Source: Nesterenkonia sandarakina (lineage in GTDB: Bacteria; Actinomycetota; Actinomycetes; Actinomycetales; Micrococcaceae). From it: a stretch of 64,000 bases of DNA. Location of the stretch: positions 62,001-126,000 of the forward strand of contig NZ_PVTY01000003.1 in NCBI RefSeq assembly GCF_003003175.1, in the 5' to 3' direction. Below, in pieces: positions 25,801 to 34,586 of the stretch. Both the position numbers and the translations under genes were made by a program. The stretch's first letter is position 1. Each line of letters starts with the position of its first letter. The notes beneath the pieces were generated by a model. That model made no database searches. It saw only the letters and a program-made list of their open reading frames with translations, and had not been told where the DNA came from.

Positions 25801-26785
25801 GGGTCCTCCCGGTCAGTCGCAGGAAGACATCCTCCAGGGAGGACCGGCGGACCAGCGAGGTCATCGGACGCAGTCCTGCCGCGTGGATCTGCTCCAGCGC
25901 GGACTCTGCGGAGCCGGCATAGACCAGCAGCCGGTCGGGGAGCACCTCGACGTGGCTGAAGCCGACGCCGGATGCGCTGCCGCTGGAGGATGCCCTGCCG
26001 TTGGAGGGCGCCGGTGCGGAGGAGAGCAGCGTGGTGAGCTGCTGGGCCTGCTCCTGGTTGCGGTCCAGGCCGAAGCGCAGCTCCAGCACCTCGCGGGTGG
26101 AGTGGTCTCGGATGAGTCCGGCGGGGGAGCCCTCCGCCATGATCCGTCCCTGGTCCACCACGATCAGGCGCTCGCAGAGCTGCTCGGCCTCGTCCATGTG
26201 GTGGGTGGTCAGCACCAGGGTGGTCCCGGACTCCCGGAGTCGGAAGAGCCGGTCCCAGAGGATGTGGCGCGCCTGCGGGTCCAGCCCGGTGGTGGGCTCG
26301 TCGAGCAGCAGGATCTCGGGCTCGTTGACCAGCGCGCGGGCGATGGTCAGCCGGCGCTTCATGCCGCCGGAGAGGTCCTCCACCCGGGCGGTGGCCTTGT
26401 GGGTGAGCTGGGCGAACTCGAGGAGCTCCTCGGTCTTGGCGTTGAGCCAGCGCCGGGGCAGCCCGAAGTAGCGGCCGTACATGATGATGTTCTCCCGGAC
26501 GCTGAGCTCCTCGTCCAGGTTGTCCTGCTGCGGGATCACTCCCAGCCGAGCCCGGACCTCTGGTCCGTTCTGCTCCGGATCGAGTCCTGCCACCGACATC
26601 GTCCCGGCGCTGCGTGAGGCCACCGCCGCGATCATCCGCATGGTGGTGGACTTGCCCGCACCGTTGGGTCCGAGCAGGCCGAAGGACTCACCTCGATTCA
26701 CGGTGAAGTCGATGCCGTCAACGGCAGTGAAATCTCCATAGCGCTTGGTCAGACCTGTGGCGCGGATCGCATGTTCAACGGGCAT
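25790..26785 (-). CDS. ABC exporter ATPase (DrrA/NodI type)
   Basis: 331 residues. Walker A LLGPNGAGKSTTMRMI, signature VEDLSGGMKRRLTIARAL, Walker B ILLLDEPTTGLDPQ and the switch TTHHMDEAE are present. A C-terminal domain of about 110 residues with a Ser/Ala-rich insert (SSAPAPSNGRASSSG) follows, as in DrrA-like proteins. It overlaps the fused permease gene, and together they form a complete exporter. There is no regulator gene beside it. Confidence 0.93.
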   Translation of the reverse strand: MPVEHAIRATGLTKRYGDFTAVDGIDFTVNRGESFGLLGPNGAGKSTTMRMIAAVASRSAGTMSVAGLDPEQNGPEVRARLGVIPQQDNLDEELSVRENIIMYGRYFGLPRRWLNAKTEELLEFAQLTHKATARVEDLSGGMKRRLTIARALVNEPEILLLDEPTTGLDPQARHILWDRLFRLRESGTTLVLTTHHMDEAEQLCERLIVVDQGRIMAEGSPAGLIRDHSTREVLELRFGLDRNQEQAQQLTTLLSSAPAPSNGRASSSGSASGVGFSHVEVLPDRLLVYAGSAESALEQIHAAGLRPMTSLVRRSSLEDVFLRLTGRTLVD

Positions 26786-26993
26786 GACTGGCAGTGTACT
26801 CGCGTCGATGATCCCTGGTGAGAGCGTGATCGAGGGATTTTCGCAGAGTCGGTGCCCCGCCGAGGTTCATCCTTAGGGGCGATGTTCTCGGCACCGTCAT
26901 CCTGGAGAATGAACAGGTAGTTCCAACTTCTCGCTGCAGGTCACGCCCGCATCGGGTCCCCGCAGCATCGCTGAGCAGTATGAAAGGTCATCA

Positions 26994-27701
26994 ATGTCCA
27001 CTCCAGTTCTCGAGACCGAGAACCTGGTCAAGGTCTATGGCAAGGGCGCAACCCGTTTCGACGCGCTCAAAGGCCTGACCTTCGAGATCCATGAGGGCGA
27101 ATCCGTCGCCATCGTGGGCAAATCAGGTTCCGGCAAGTCCACCCTCATGCATCTGTTGGCGCTTCTGGACGAGCCCACCTCCGGCGTCGTCGCGCTGGGT
27201 GGGGAGCCGGTGACGGCGCTGAAGCCCAAGAAGGTCTCACAGCTGCGCAATGACACCTTCGGGTTCGTCTTCCAGCAGTTCTTCCTCAACCCGAACCAGA
27301 CCGTGCTGGAGAACATCACCCTGCCGCTGAAGATCGCAGGGGTGGGCAAGTCTGAGCGCAACCGCCGCGGCATGGAGGTCCTGGAGCAGCTGGACATGGC
27401 CGACAAGGCCAAGAACAAGGCGACGAACCTCTCCGGCGGCCAGAAGCAGCGCGCCTGCATCGCTCGGGCGCTGGTGAACAACCCCACGGTGCTCTTCGCC
27501 GATGAGCCGACAGGCAACCTGGACACCGCCACCTCCGAGATCGTGGAGGACATCCTCTTCGGGCTGCACCGCGACCAGGGCATCACCCTGGTGGTCGTCA
27601 CCCATGATGAGGACCTGGCCGCGAAGTGCCAGCGTCGACTCATGATGCAGGACGGCGAAATCGTCACCGAGGAACATGGCGCCACGGGGGTGCACGCATG
27701 A
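26994..27701 (+). CDS. MacB/LolD-type ABC ATPase
   Basis: 235 residues. Walker A VGKSGSGKSTLMHLLALLD, signature NLSGGQKQRACIARAL, Walker B VLFADEPTGNLD and VVVTHDEDLA identify the MacB/LolD/FtsE group. It overlaps the following permease gene by 4 bp (ATGA). Start ATG 26994 has GAAAGG seven bases upstream. The divergent 208-bp region up to the DrrA-type ATPase gene holds the promoters of both units. Confidence 0.94.
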   Translation: MSTPVLETENLVKVYGKGATRFDALKGLTFEIHEGESVAIVGKSGSGKSTLMHLLALLDEPTSGVVALGGEPVTALKPKKVSQLRNDTFGFVFQQFFLNPNQTVLENITLPLKIAGVGKSERNRRGMEVLEQLDMADKAKNKATNLSGGQKQRACIARALVNNPTVLFADEPTGNLDTATSEIVEDILFGLHRDQGITLVVVTHDEDLAAKCQRRLMMQDGEIVTEEHGATGVHA

Positions 27702-28993
27702 GGTCAGTCGACGTCGCGCGCACCGCGCTGGGCAACACCTTCCGTTCCAAGCTGCGCACCGCCCTGACCGTGGTCGCCATCGTCATCGGTTCCTTCACGC
27801 TGACCCTGACCTCCGGGCTCGGCGCCGGGGTCAACAAGTATGTGGACACCGTGGTCGGCGGGTTCGGCGGATCCTCGCAGATGTTCGTCCTGAGCACCGG
27901 CGCGGCCGACGCCGAGCCGACCGACGGCCCGGCCGAATACGACCCGGAGGCCGCAGCGAGCTCCGGTGGGATGTTCGGACCCGGCTCCGGAGGCGGGGTG
28001 CTCACCGATTCTGACATCGAGACGATCGAGGAGATCGAGAACGTCTCCGCCGTGGACCCGATGGTCTTCGTCTCCCCCGACTTCATCGAGACGCCCGACG
28101 GTGCGCAGTATGACCTGGAGCTCGACGTGCCGGCCAACGCGCTGGGACTCGAGCTTGCGGCCGGCGACGCCCCGGGCGATGACGGCATGGAGCTCAGCAT
28201 CCCCGAAGACTGGCTCACCATCTTCGACACCGAGGACGCCGAGCAGGTCATCGGCGAGACCGTCCAGATCGGGATCAGCAATGTGACCGGCGAGCAGTCC
28301 ACGGTCGAGGCCGAGGTCGTCGGCGTCTCCGAAGAGGCGCTCTCCGGCATCGGGGCGACCCCCATGCCGTCCCGGGAACTGAACCAGCAGCTCAACGATC
28401 TCTCCATGGAGGGATATGAGGGCCAGGCGCAGAACGCCTACACCATGGCGGTGGTCGATGTGGAGAACATCGAGACCAATGAACAGGGCGTCAAGGACGC
28501 GCTGGTCGAGGAGGACCTCCTCGGGCTGACCGTGGAGGACCAGATCGGTGCGGTGCAGGGCGTCATCGACGCGGTCTCCTGGGTGCTCTCCGGCTTCGGC
28601 CTGATCGCGCTGCTCGCGGCAAGCTTCGGCATCGTGAACACGCTGCTGATGTCGGTGCAGGAACGCACCCGAGAGATCGGCCTGATGAAGGCGCTGGGCA
28701 TGTCCAGTGGCAAGGTCTTCGGCCTGTTCTCCATGGAGGCCGTGGTCATCGGCATCCTGGGCTCGGTCATCGGCGTGGTGCTCGGACTCGGTGCGGGGCT
28801 GCTCGGCAACGCCTGGCTCACCGGGGAGGGCGGGCCTCTGGGCGGCGTCGCCGGGCTGACGCTCTTCGCGGTGGATCCGCTGGCGATCATCGGCATCACG
28901 GCACTGATCGTGTTCATCGCCTTCCTCGCCGGCACGCTGCCGGCGGCGCGAGCGGCGAAGAAGGACCCGATCGAGGCGCTTCGCTACGAGTGA
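27698..28993 (+). CDS. MacB/FtsX-family ABC permease
   Basis: 431 residues. One N-terminal membrane helix (about 20-40), an acidic extracellular MacB-PCD-like domain (about 45-300) with a Gly/Ser/Pro-rich stretch, and three C-terminal helices ending in TLPAARAAKKDPIEALRYE, the standard MacB ending. With the ATPase it forms a type VII (mechanotransmission) ABC system, usually for export of peptides or lipoprotein-like substrates or for stress signalling. The start is fixed by the ATGA overlap. Confidence 0.93.
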   Translation: MRSVDVARTALGNTFRSKLRTALTVVAIVIGSFTLTLTSGLGAGVNKYVDTVVGGFGGSSQMFVLSTGAADAEPTDGPAEYDPEAAASSGGMFGPGSGGGVLTDSDIETIEEIENVSAVDPMVFVSPDFIETPDGAQYDLELDVPANALGLELAAGDAPGDDGMELSIPEDWLTIFDTEDAEQVIGETVQIGISNVTGEQSTVEAEVVGVSEEALSGIGATPMPSRELNQQLNDLSMEGYEGQAQNAYTMAVVDVENIETNEQGVKDALVEEDLLGLTVEDQIGAVQGVIDAVSWVLSGFGLIALLAASFGIVNTLLMSVQERTREIGLMKALGMSSGKVFGLFSMEAVVIGILGSVIGVVLGLGAGLLGNAWLTGEGGPLGGVAGLTLFAVDPLAIIGITALIVFIAFLAGTLPAARAAKKDPIEALRYE

Positions 28994-29051
28994 GCCCGGC
29001 CCGCTGGGCCTAGAGTGAGTCGTGAACACAAATAATGAACAAGGAGCTGAC

Positions 29052-29741
29052 ATGAGCAACCCTCCCTACGGAGACCAGCCCGCAGGTTTCCCCGGCAACC
29101 AGCCCGGGGGCCAGCCGGACGGCCAGCCCGGCGGCTACGGCCACCACCAGCCCGGCAACCAGCCCGGTGGTCAGCCCAGCTACGGCAGCAACCAGCCCGG
29201 GGGCTTCCCCGGCGGCCCCGGCCAGCCCACCTCGAAGTACGGCACGGATCCCTACGCGCCGGGCACCTACGGGGGACCGATCGCGGAGCCCAAGAAGTAC
29301 AGCCTGCTCAAGACCCTGACCCTGGTCTCGCTCGCGATCTACGTGCTGAGCGCCCTGCCAGGTCTGTTCATGGGCGAGGATGCAGCGGCCCGCCAGGAGG
29401 CCATCGACGCCATCGAGCAGCAGGGCATGACCGGTGCTGAGGCGGCCGAGGCCGTGGACCTGTTCATGGGCCTGTTCACGGCGTTCCTGTGGGTCGCTCT
29501 GCTCGTCGGCGCCGCCCTCTACCTCCTGGTGTTCTTCGGACTGAAGAAGAACAAGAACTGGGCACGAGTCACAGGCATCGTGTTCGCGATCATCGGCATC
29601 GTGTTCACCCTGTTCGGCATCGTTGGCGCCACCATGCTGGGCCTGGTGCTCGTCGTGGCCCACGTGGCTGTGGCCGTGTACTGGCTGGTGCTGGCGTTCA
29701 GCCCCGAGGTCAAGGGCTACCTGGCACAGTTCCGCCGGTAG
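29052..29741 (+). CDS. Four-helix membrane protein with Gly/Pro/Gln-rich N-terminus
   Basis: 229 residues from ATG 29052 (AAGGAG upstream); an earlier GTG at 29022 lacks a good site. Residues 1-75 are low complexity, built on repeats such as GNQPGGQP. About four hydrophobic segments follow (about 90-225). Such proteins are common in Micrococcales as uncharacterised membrane proteins. No catalytic motif was seen. A terminator hairpin follows 16 bp after the stop. Confidence 0.75.
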   Translation: MSNPPYGDQPAGFPGNQPGGQPDGQPGGYGHHQPGNQPGGQPSYGSNQPGGFPGGPGQPTSKYGTDPYAPGTYGGPIAEPKKYSLLKTLTLVSLAIYVLSALPGLFMGEDAAARQEAIDAIEQQGMTGAEAAEAVDLFMGLFTAFLWVALLVGAALYLLVFFGLKKNKNWARVTGIVFAIIGIVFTLFGIVGATMLGLVLVVAHVAVAVYWLVLAFSPEVKGYLAQFRR

Positions 29742-29757
29742 TCACGAGATCCTGCTC

Positions 29758-29791
29758 AACGGGGGCGCTCCTTCACGGGGGCGCCCCCGTT
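29758..29791 (+). terminator. Rho-independent-like hairpin
   Basis: AACGGGGGCGC (29758-29768) pairs perfectly with GCGCCCCCGTT (29781-29791) across a 12-base loop, just after the membrane-protein gene. Confidence 0.85.
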
Positions 29792-29850
29792 CTGCGTCAT
29801 GAGCACCTGGTCAGCACTTCGCGCCGGGGCAGCGGGGATAAGGTGAGCTG

Positions 29851-31389
29851 GTGAACCAGACCTCCTCCAGCTCCCGCCGGATGATGACGGCGATGTTCCT
29901 GCCGCTCTTCGCGGCGCTGCTGAGCATCAGCATCGTCAACGTCGCGCTTCCCGCCATCGAGGAGAGCCTCGGGGCCACCTCCGCGGATCTCCAGTGGGTG
30001 CTCTCCGGCTACGCGCTGGCCTTCGGGATGGCGCTGGTCCCGGCAGGACGAGCAGGAGACATCTGGGGTCGTCGCGGGATCTTCATGTTCGGCGTCGTGC
30101 TCTTCGGCATCGCCTCGCTCGGCGCCGCGCTGGCGATGACTCCATTGGTGCTCAACGTCGCGCGGGTCTTCATGGGCTTCGCCGCCGGCATCCTGACCCC
30201 GCAGATCATCGGCATGATCCAACGCCTGTTCAGCGGCTCCGCCCGCGGCCGGGCCTACGGGATGATGGGCACCATCATCGGGGTCGCGGTGGCCGCCGGC
30301 CCGGCGCTGGGCGGGCTGATCATCGACACCACCGGGTCAGACCTGGGCTGGCGGATGACGTTCCTGATCAACGTCCCGGTCACCATCATCGCGCTGATCG
30401 CCATCGTGCTCTGGCTGCCCAAGACCCTCGACGACGCCGAGGCGCCCGGCCCCGACGTGCTCCCCGCTGACGACGCCTCCGAGGTCCACCAGAACGCCCC
30501 GGCGGCCCCGGACGCCTCTGCCGCCCCGGATGCCCGGGCCGCCCCTGCGGCCCGCGGCATCGCGCGGCTGGACCCGCTCGGGGTCGTGCTGCTCAGCATC
30601 GCGGTGCTGCTGCTGATGCTGCCCTTCATCCAGTTCCGCAGCCTGCTCGGCGGGCTTCTGGGTGTCGCGGGGCTCGGCGTGCTGGTCCTCTGGGCGCTCT
30701 GGGAGCGCCAGCTGGGCCGCCGCGACCCGGCCGCCCCGATGGTCAACCTGGCGCTGTTCACGCTGCCCAGCTACACGCTGAACTCACTGGTGCTGGGCCT
30801 GTACTTCGCCGGCATGCCAGCCACCTGGGCGGTGGTGGCGGTCTACGTGCAGCAGGGCCGCGGCGAGGGTGCGCTGATCGCCGGGCTGGTCACGCTGCCC
30901 AGCGCACTGATGGTCATGCTGCTCTCCTCGCGGGTGGGCCGCGCGGTGGAGCGCAAGGGGCCCCGGATGCTGGTCAGCGGGACCGTTGCCGGCGTCGTCG
31001 CGATGCTCTCGCTCGCCGGCGCCGCGGCGCTCATGGAGACCCCGTACGGCTCGCTGTGGCTCATCGGGGCCGCGCTGGGCGTCGTCGGACTCTCCCAGGC
31101 GCTGATCATCCCCAGCGCGCAGACGCTGTCGATGCGCGAGGTCCCGGAGCCCATGGCGGGAGCAGCCGGCGGCGTCGCGCAGACCGCGCAGCGGGTGTTC
31201 ACCGCGATCGGCATCGCGGTGGTCACCGGCATCTACTTCTCGATCAGCGCCGACGCCGGGCATCAGTCAGCGATCGTCACCAGCTCGCTGGTGATCGCGG
31301 CCCTGATGCTGACCTCGGTGGCGGCGGCGCTCTTCGCGGCCCGCCGAGCCGGGCAGGCCGCGAAGCGCGGGATCAGCGCAGACGGGTGA
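29851..31389 (+). CDS. MFS exporter, DHA2 (14-TM, EmrB/QacA-like)
   Basis: 512 residues from GTG 29851. About fourteen hydrophobic segments; the conserved motif between TM2 and TM3 is seen in AGDIWGRRGIFMFG, and antiporter motif C-like glycines in GVAVAAGPALGG. The central loop contains an unusual Ala/Pro/Asp-rich insertion of about 45 residues (near 195-240). It probably exports drugs or metabolites by proton antiport. It converges with the next gene and overlaps its end by 17 bp. Confidence 0.9.
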   Translation: MNQTSSSSRRMMTAMFLPLFAALLSISIVNVALPAIEESLGATSADLQWVLSGYALAFGMALVPAGRAGDIWGRRGIFMFGVVLFGIASLGAALAMTPLVLNVARVFMGFAAGILTPQIIGMIQRLFSGSARGRAYGMMGTIIGVAVAAGPALGGLIIDTTGSDLGWRMTFLINVPVTIIALIAIVLWLPKTLDDAEAPGPDVLPADDASEVHQNAPAAPDASAAPDARAAPAARGIARLDPLGVVLLSIAVLLLMLPFIQFRSLLGGLLGVAGLGVLVLWALWERQLGRRDPAAPMVNLALFTLPSYTLNSLVLGLYFAGMPATWAVVAVYVQQGRGEGALIAGLVTLPSALMVMLLSSRVGRAVERKGPRMLVSGTVAGVVAMLSLAGAAALMETPYGSLWLIGAALGVVGLSQALIIPSAQTLSMREVPEPMAGAAGGVAQTAQRVFTAIGIAVVTGIYFSISADAGHQSAIVTSSLVIAALMLTSVAAALFAARRAGQAAKRGISADG

Positions 31390-31714
31390 CCGGGCGCAGA
31401 TCCTTGGCGGTCACATAGGCCGGGGCGCCGGCGAAGATCTCGGCGCGCTCCGGGGACTCCTCCCACTCCTTCTCGGCCTGGGCGAACTCCTCGCGGTCAC
31501 CGAACCGGCTGACGAACCAGGTCAGCTCGTCCATGCCGTCGGAGAGCCACATGGACTCCACGGTGAACCCGCGCTCCTCGCGCGCCGGGATGACCTTCTT
31601 GGTCAGGAAGCCGACGAACTCCTGCGCCAGCGCCGGGTCCAGCGCGTAGCGACGCATGTAGGTGGTGCGCTCGGGCGCATCATTGGGGCGGGGGTGCTCG
31701 GGTTGTGCGGCCAT
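31373..31714 (-). CDS. NIPSNAP-like dimeric alpha-beta barrel protein
   Basis: 113 residues. The pattern YMRRYALDPALAQEFVGF, GFTVESMWL and ELTWFVSRFGDREEFAQAEK fits the NIPSNAP/ABM-like small ferredoxin-fold family, often of unknown function or monooxygenase-related. ATG 31714 has AGGAGGACC upstream. Its 3' end overlaps the MFS gene on the other strand. Confidence 0.75.
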   Translation of the reverse strand: MAAQPEHPRPNDAPERTTYMRRYALDPALAQEFVGFLTKKVIPAREERGFTVESMWLSDGMDELTWFVSRFGDREEFAQAEKEWEESPERAEIFAGAPAYVTAKDLRPVTRLR

Positions 31715-31881
31715 CAGGTCCTCCTGGATCGTGGGAACAGCTTGGGATGACGTTCCCGCCCATCCTTTCAGACCCCGACGGCGTCGGCGATGACCAGGTT
31801 TCCTCCGGTCTGCACCGGGGAAGCTGTGCCGGGTCTGCGGCGATTCGCCAGGAGGCCGTGATCGCAGGGATAATCAGGCGC

Positions 31882-32514
31882 ATGAGTTCTCAGCAGTCAC
31901 TGCCCACAGGCGGCGCATCTGGCGCGCAAGAAACCCTCAAGAACTTCGGTCGGCGGACCTCCGGGATCAGCTTCGCGGTGATGATCACCGTGCTGCTGGT
32001 CGCACTGATCTTCGCCGCCAACCAGAACGACGTCATCGGCTGGATCATCGCCGTGATCGCCGGAGGCTGGCTGCTGCTGGCCACCGTGCTGGTGATCTCG
32101 GTGCGGTCCGGTGCCAAGAAGTTCGGCGAGACGCTGGACTCCGCGCGCGCCGACGCGGCCTCGCGCCGGGCCGACTCGCTGGGCGGCACCGCGGTGGTCG
32201 ACGAGGACACCCACGCACGGAACCTGAAGCTGGATCACTCCTTCAAGATCGTCCAGGTGCAGAAGCGGGTCATCACCCAGGAGCTCGCCAAGGGCGAGGA
32301 GGCCGACCTGGCCATGGTGGACCGCGCGCTGGACACCATCGAGATGACCGCCGGCAACGGCCGGGACATGCTCTCTGAGCATGTCGGGCGCGGCTCCGGC
32401 GGCTCGGGTCAGGACGGCCGTGGCGCCGAAGGCCAGCAGCGTGGGACCCAGAACCGCGCGAAGAACCGCACCAACGACGACGATGAGCCGATCACCGGCG
32501 AGATCGTCAACTGA
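31882..32514 (+). CDS. Small membrane protein of unknown function
   Basis: 210 residues from ATG 31882. Two adjacent hydrophobic helices (about 35-80) form a hairpin, then a charged cytoplasmic part with a helical segment (KLDHSFKIVQVQKRVITQEL) and a Gly/Gln/Arg-rich tail. No family was recognised. The ribosome binding site is weak, so translation may be leaderless. It lies 11 bp upstream of the exodeoxyribonuclease gene and probably shares its transcript. Confidence 0.7.
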   Translation: MSSQQSLPTGGASGAQETLKNFGRRTSGISFAVMITVLLVALIFAANQNDVIGWIIAVIAGGWLLLATVLVISVRSGAKKFGETLDSARADAASRRADSLGGTAVVDEDTHARNLKLDHSFKIVQVQKRVITQELAKGEEADLAMVDRALDTIEMTAGNGRDMLSEHVGRGSGGSGQDGRGAEGQQRGTQNRAKNRTNDDDEPITGEIVN

Positions 32515-32525
32515 GAGGACCGGAC

Positions 32526-33452
32526 GTGACCCAGACTTCCGAGAGCACCGAGACTTCCACCAGCACCGAGACCACAGACGCCCCAGACTTCGGCGAGCAC
32601 CCGCACCGCATCGTCGATCCCAAGCCCGCCGGGCAGACCCGGATCGCGTCGGTCAACGTCAACGGGATCCGCGCCGCGCACCGCAAGGGCATGGGACAGT
32701 GGCTGGCAGACCGCGAGATCGACATCCTCGCGCTCCAGGAGGTCCGCGCCAACGAGGAGATCCTCACCAAGCTGGTCACCGAGATGACCGAGCATGAGGA
32801 TCAGCCCTGGCACGTCCACGAGTACGAGGCCGCGGACAAGGGTCGGGCCGGCGTCGCGATCATCTCGCGCCACGCCCCCGTCGCCACCCGCAACGGCATC
32901 GGTGACGGCCACCCTGAGGACGACGGCCGCTGGATCGAAGCCGACTACACCCTTGGTGACGGCTCCACCCTGACCGTGGTCAGCGTCTACGTGCACTCCG
33001 GCGAGGTGGGGACGCCCAAGCAGGAGCACAAGATGCGGTTCCTGCAGTACATGACCGAGCACCTGCCTAAGCTGGCGGAGCGCACCGATCACCTGCTGGT
33101 GATGGGGGACCTCAACGTCGGCCACCGGGAGCTCGACATCAAGAACTGGAAGGGCAACGTGAAGAACTCCGGCTTCCTGCCGGAGGAGCGCGCCTACTTC
33201 GACCAGTATTTCGGTGACCTGGGCTTCTCCGACGTGGCCCGCTCGCTGGCCGGTGAGGTCGAGGGGCCCTATACCTGGTGGTCCTACCGGGGGAAGGCCT
33301 TCGACAACGACACCGGGTGGCGGATCGACTATCACATGGCCACCCCGGCGCTGGCGGAGCTGGCGAGCAACCTGAAGGTGGACCGGGCGCAGGACTACTC
33401 GCTGCGCTGGTCAGACCACGCCCCGCTGGTCGTGGACTACAAGCTCCCCTGA
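32526..33452 (+). CDS. xthA: Exodeoxyribonuclease III (AP endonuclease)
   Basis: 308 residues from GTG 32526 with GAGAGGA upstream. The endonuclease/exonuclease/phosphatase fold motifs are complete: ASVNVNGIRAA, ILALQEVRA (metal-binding Glu), VMGDLNVGHRE, GWRIDYHM and the catalytic WSDHAPLVVDY. It acts on abasic sites and 3' ends in base-excision repair. The first 40 residues are an acidic, Ser/Thr-rich extension not usual in the family. Confidence 0.95.
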   Translation: MTQTSESTETSTSTETTDAPDFGEHPHRIVDPKPAGQTRIASVNVNGIRAAHRKGMGQWLADREIDILALQEVRANEEILTKLVTEMTEHEDQPWHVHEYEAADKGRAGVAIISRHAPVATRNGIGDGHPEDDGRWIEADYTLGDGSTLTVVSVYVHSGEVGTPKQEHKMRFLQYMTEHLPKLAERTDHLLVMGDLNVGHRELDIKNWKGNVKNSGFLPEERAYFDQYFGDLGFSDVARSLAGEVEGPYTWWSYRGKAFDNDTGWRIDYHMATPALAELASNLKVDRAQDYSLRWSDHAPLVVDYKLP

Positions 33453-33467
33453 GCTCTGCTCCACCCT

Positions 33468-33523
33468 GAACCCTGACGATGGAACACTGACGTTCGAACC
33501 CTGACGTCTGAACCCCGATCTCT
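33468..33523. repeat. Four degenerate 14-bp tandem repeats upstream of trpS
   Basis: Units beginning GAACCCTGACG, GAACACTGACG, GAACCCTGACG and GAACCCCGATC start at 33468, 33482, 33496 and 33510. They fill most of the 95-bp gap between xthA and trpS. Confidence 0.8.
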
Positions 33524-33547
33524 GCCCGACGACACGAAGGAACTGCT

Positions 33548-34555
33548 GTGACTGAGCGCGTACTCTCCGGGATGCAGCCCTCGGCTGACTCCCTGCACCT
33601 GGGCAACTACCTGGGAGCGCTGGTCAACTGGGTGAAGATGCAGGAGCGCTACGACGCCTTCTTCTTCATCCCGGACATGCATGCGATCACCGTGCAGCAG
33701 GACCCGGCCGAGCTGCGCACCCGGGTCCGCCGGACCGCGGCCCAGTACATCGCCGGCGGCCTCGACGTCGAGCGCTCCACGGTCTTCGTGCAGTCCCATG
33801 TGCCCGAGCACGCCCAGCTGGGCTGGATCATGACCTGTCTGACCGGGATGGGCGAGGCCTCGCGGATGACCCAGTTCAAGGACAAGTCCGCCAAGCAGGG
33901 CGCCGATGCGGCCGGCGTCGGACTCTTCACCTACCCGATGCTGCAGGCCGCCGACATCCTGCTCTACCAGCCCCACGGGGTCCCGGTCGGACAGGATCAG
34001 AAGCAGCACGTGGAGCTCTCGCGCAACCTGGCCCAGCGCTTCAACCACCGCTACGGGGAGACCTTCCGGGTGCCGGAGCCGCTGATCCCGGAGGCCGGGG
34101 CGCGGATCTATGACCTGCAGAACCCCACGGCCAAGATGTCGAAGTCCGCGGCGTCGCCCGCCGGGCTGCTGAACCTGATGGACTCCGATAAGCAGATCGC
34201 GAAGAAGATCAAGTCCGCCGTGACCGACGACGGCGCCGAGATCCGTTTCGACCAGGCCGAGAAGCCGGGCGTCTCGAACCTGCTGAGCATCTATTCCGCG
34301 CTCACCGACCGTCCGATCGGGGAGATCGTCGAGGAGTATCAGGACCGGATGTACGGCCATCTGAAGGTGGAGCTGGCCGAGGTGGTTGTGGCGAAGCTGA
34401 GCCCGATCCGCAGCCGCACCGAGGAGCTGCTGGAGGATCCCGCGCAGCTCGATGCGCTGTTGGCCACCGGTGCCGCGAAGGCGCGGTCGGTGGCGGGGGA
34501 GACCCTCGCCGAGGTCTACGACAAGGTCGGCTTCCTCCCTGCGAGCCTGCAGTGA
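33548..34555 (+). CDS. trpS: Tryptophanyl-tRNA synthetase
   Basis: 335 residues, class I synthetase of normal bacterial length. The HIGH-equivalent is in SLHLGNYLG (about 15-23) and KMSKS in AKMSKSAAS (about 195-203). It charges tRNA-Trp. GTG 33548 has AAGGAA six bases upstream. No attenuator-like structure was seen upstream apart from the 14-bp repeats. Confidence 0.97.
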   Translation: MTERVLSGMQPSADSLHLGNYLGALVNWVKMQERYDAFFFIPDMHAITVQQDPAELRTRVRRTAAQYIAGGLDVERSTVFVQSHVPEHAQLGWIMTCLTGMGEASRMTQFKDKSAKQGADAAGVGLFTYPMLQAADILLYQPHGVPVGQDQKQHVELSRNLAQRFNHRYGETFRVPEPLIPEAGARIYDLQNPTAKMSKSAASPAGLLNLMDSDKQIAKKIKSAVTDDGAEIRFDQAEKPGVSNLLSIYSALTDRPIGEIVEEYQDRMYGHLKVELAEVVVAKLSPIRSRTEELLEDPAQLDALLATGAAKARSVAGETLAEVYDKVGFLPASLQ

Positions 34556-34586
34556 GCCTGGATCACACCCGCGTGGTGAGCCTGCG

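Noticed and set aside
23848-25959. 703-codon open frame on the plus strand
   Set aside because: It is the reverse frame of the fused ABC-2 permease, with composition (HRxG repeats) typical of shadow frames.
33468-33523. CRISPR array
   Set aside because: Four 14-bp contiguous degenerate units without spacers are not a CRISPR array.
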